64,000 nucleotides of DNA from Myxococcales bacterium. GTDB taxonomy: Bacteria > Myxococcota_A > Polyangia > Palsa-1104 > JAEUJZ01. Below the pieces are notes generated by a model that ran no database searches, had not been told where the DNA came from, and saw nothing but the letters and a program-made list of their open reading frames with translations. The stretch spans positions 124,001 through 188,000 of the forward strand of contig JAEUJZ010000037.1 in the NCBI GenBank assembly GCA_016794505.1. The letters are read 5' to 3'. How positions within the stretch are numbered: the first letter of the stretch is position 1; each line of letters starts with the position of its first letter. Position numbers and translations under genes: made by a program. Positions 63,827-64,000 of the stretch are shown here, in pieces.

Positions 63827-64000
63827 ATGCAACATGGCGCAGATCGTCGACGGTTGAAAGTCGGTGAGGCGCGGCAGCGTCGCCTGCTGCAAGGACACCG
63901 GGTCTGGCTTTGGCTGGGCTGTCTTGTGTGGCTGTGCAGCGCCGTGCCTGTCGCACAGGCGGGCGGCATGTTTGTCTCGCCGCATGGCGCACGCCCGCTG
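63827..64000 (+). CDS. Start of an outer-membrane protein (partial)
   Basis: The frame is open from the ATG at 63827 to the window end (58 codons, no stop). A basic N terminus is followed by a signal peptide ('VWLWLGCLVWLCSAVPVAQA') and 'GGMFVSPHGARPL'. This resembles the beginning of FadL/OMPP1-type outer-membrane proteins of this group, where an 'AGG-x-F/Y-x-P-x-G-x-R' stretch follows cleavage. The start codon is uncertain: TTG 63854 is also in frame and no clear ribosome binding site was found. Confidence 0.5.
   Translation, partial: MQHGADRRRLKVGEARQRRLLQGHRVWLWLGCLVWLCSAVPVAQAGGMFVSPHGARPL

Overview
The window is a GC-rich bacterial chromosome segment, densely coded on both strands, and it looks like a member of the Myxococcota (former Deltaproteobacteria). 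Several markers support this: MopE-type metal-binding repeats, a MYXO-CTERM-like sorting tail, thrombospondin type 3 repeats, receiver-DUF4388 (PATAN) proteins, transmembrane Ser/Thr kinases, a TPR protein with a KKWWFW membrane anchor, and a very large share of signal-peptide lipoproteins. No tRNA, rRNA, CRISPR array or insertion sequence was seen.

Layout. 1-8 kb: the end of bamD, lysS, two convergent envelope genes (a lipoprotein and an OmpL-like porin), then a forward run of a cysteine-less glutaredoxin-like protein, a TPMT-family methyltransferase and glutaryl-CoA dehydrogenase. 8-16 kb: a large MopE/Cys-rich lipoprotein with a secreted partner, a membrane pseudokinase and an overlapping hflX. 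16-25 kb: a histidine kinase/response regulator pair with a PhyH-type oxygenase, a small putative DNA-binding protein, a strong two-way terminator, and selA leading a three-gene run. 25-33 kb: secreted proteins (two VWA proteins, a subtilase with a PA insert, an M28 peptidase, an Ig-like lipoprotein). 33-36 kb: an accessory island with a DUF4157 polymorphic-toxin-type protein. Its C-terminal papain-like module is strikingly AT-rich and is flanked by an AT-rich tandem repeat and a gene remnant. 36-44 kb: NUDIX hydrolase, PBP4-type dacB, an orphan oligopeptide-binding lipoprotein, a protein with an internal duplication, and an amidohydrolase-TSP3-OB lipoprotein. 44-54 kb: two receiver-DUF4388 regulators, an FG-GAP lipoprotein, lysine 2,3-aminomutase followed by a zincin-tailed TPR lipoprotein, and a methyltransferase. 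54-64 kb: a kinase/TPR/beta-propeller operon, glyA, a Cys-rich secreted protein, a TPR lipoprotein with a pentahaem cytochrome c, a small membrane protein and the start of an outer-membrane protein.

How the genes fit together. Housekeeping genes (bamD, lysS, hflX, selA, dacB, glyA) are interspersed with lineage-specific envelope and signalling genes. The most notable accessory element is the DUF4157 protein at 33414-35066. Its HETTH-containing N-terminal module has normal composition and is fused in frame to an AT-rich Cys/His hydrolase-like module. It therefore looks like a delivered toxin, possibly an eCIS or polymorphic-toxin cargo, with a recently exchanged effector domain. All functional statements rest on reading motifs by eye; no database search was run.
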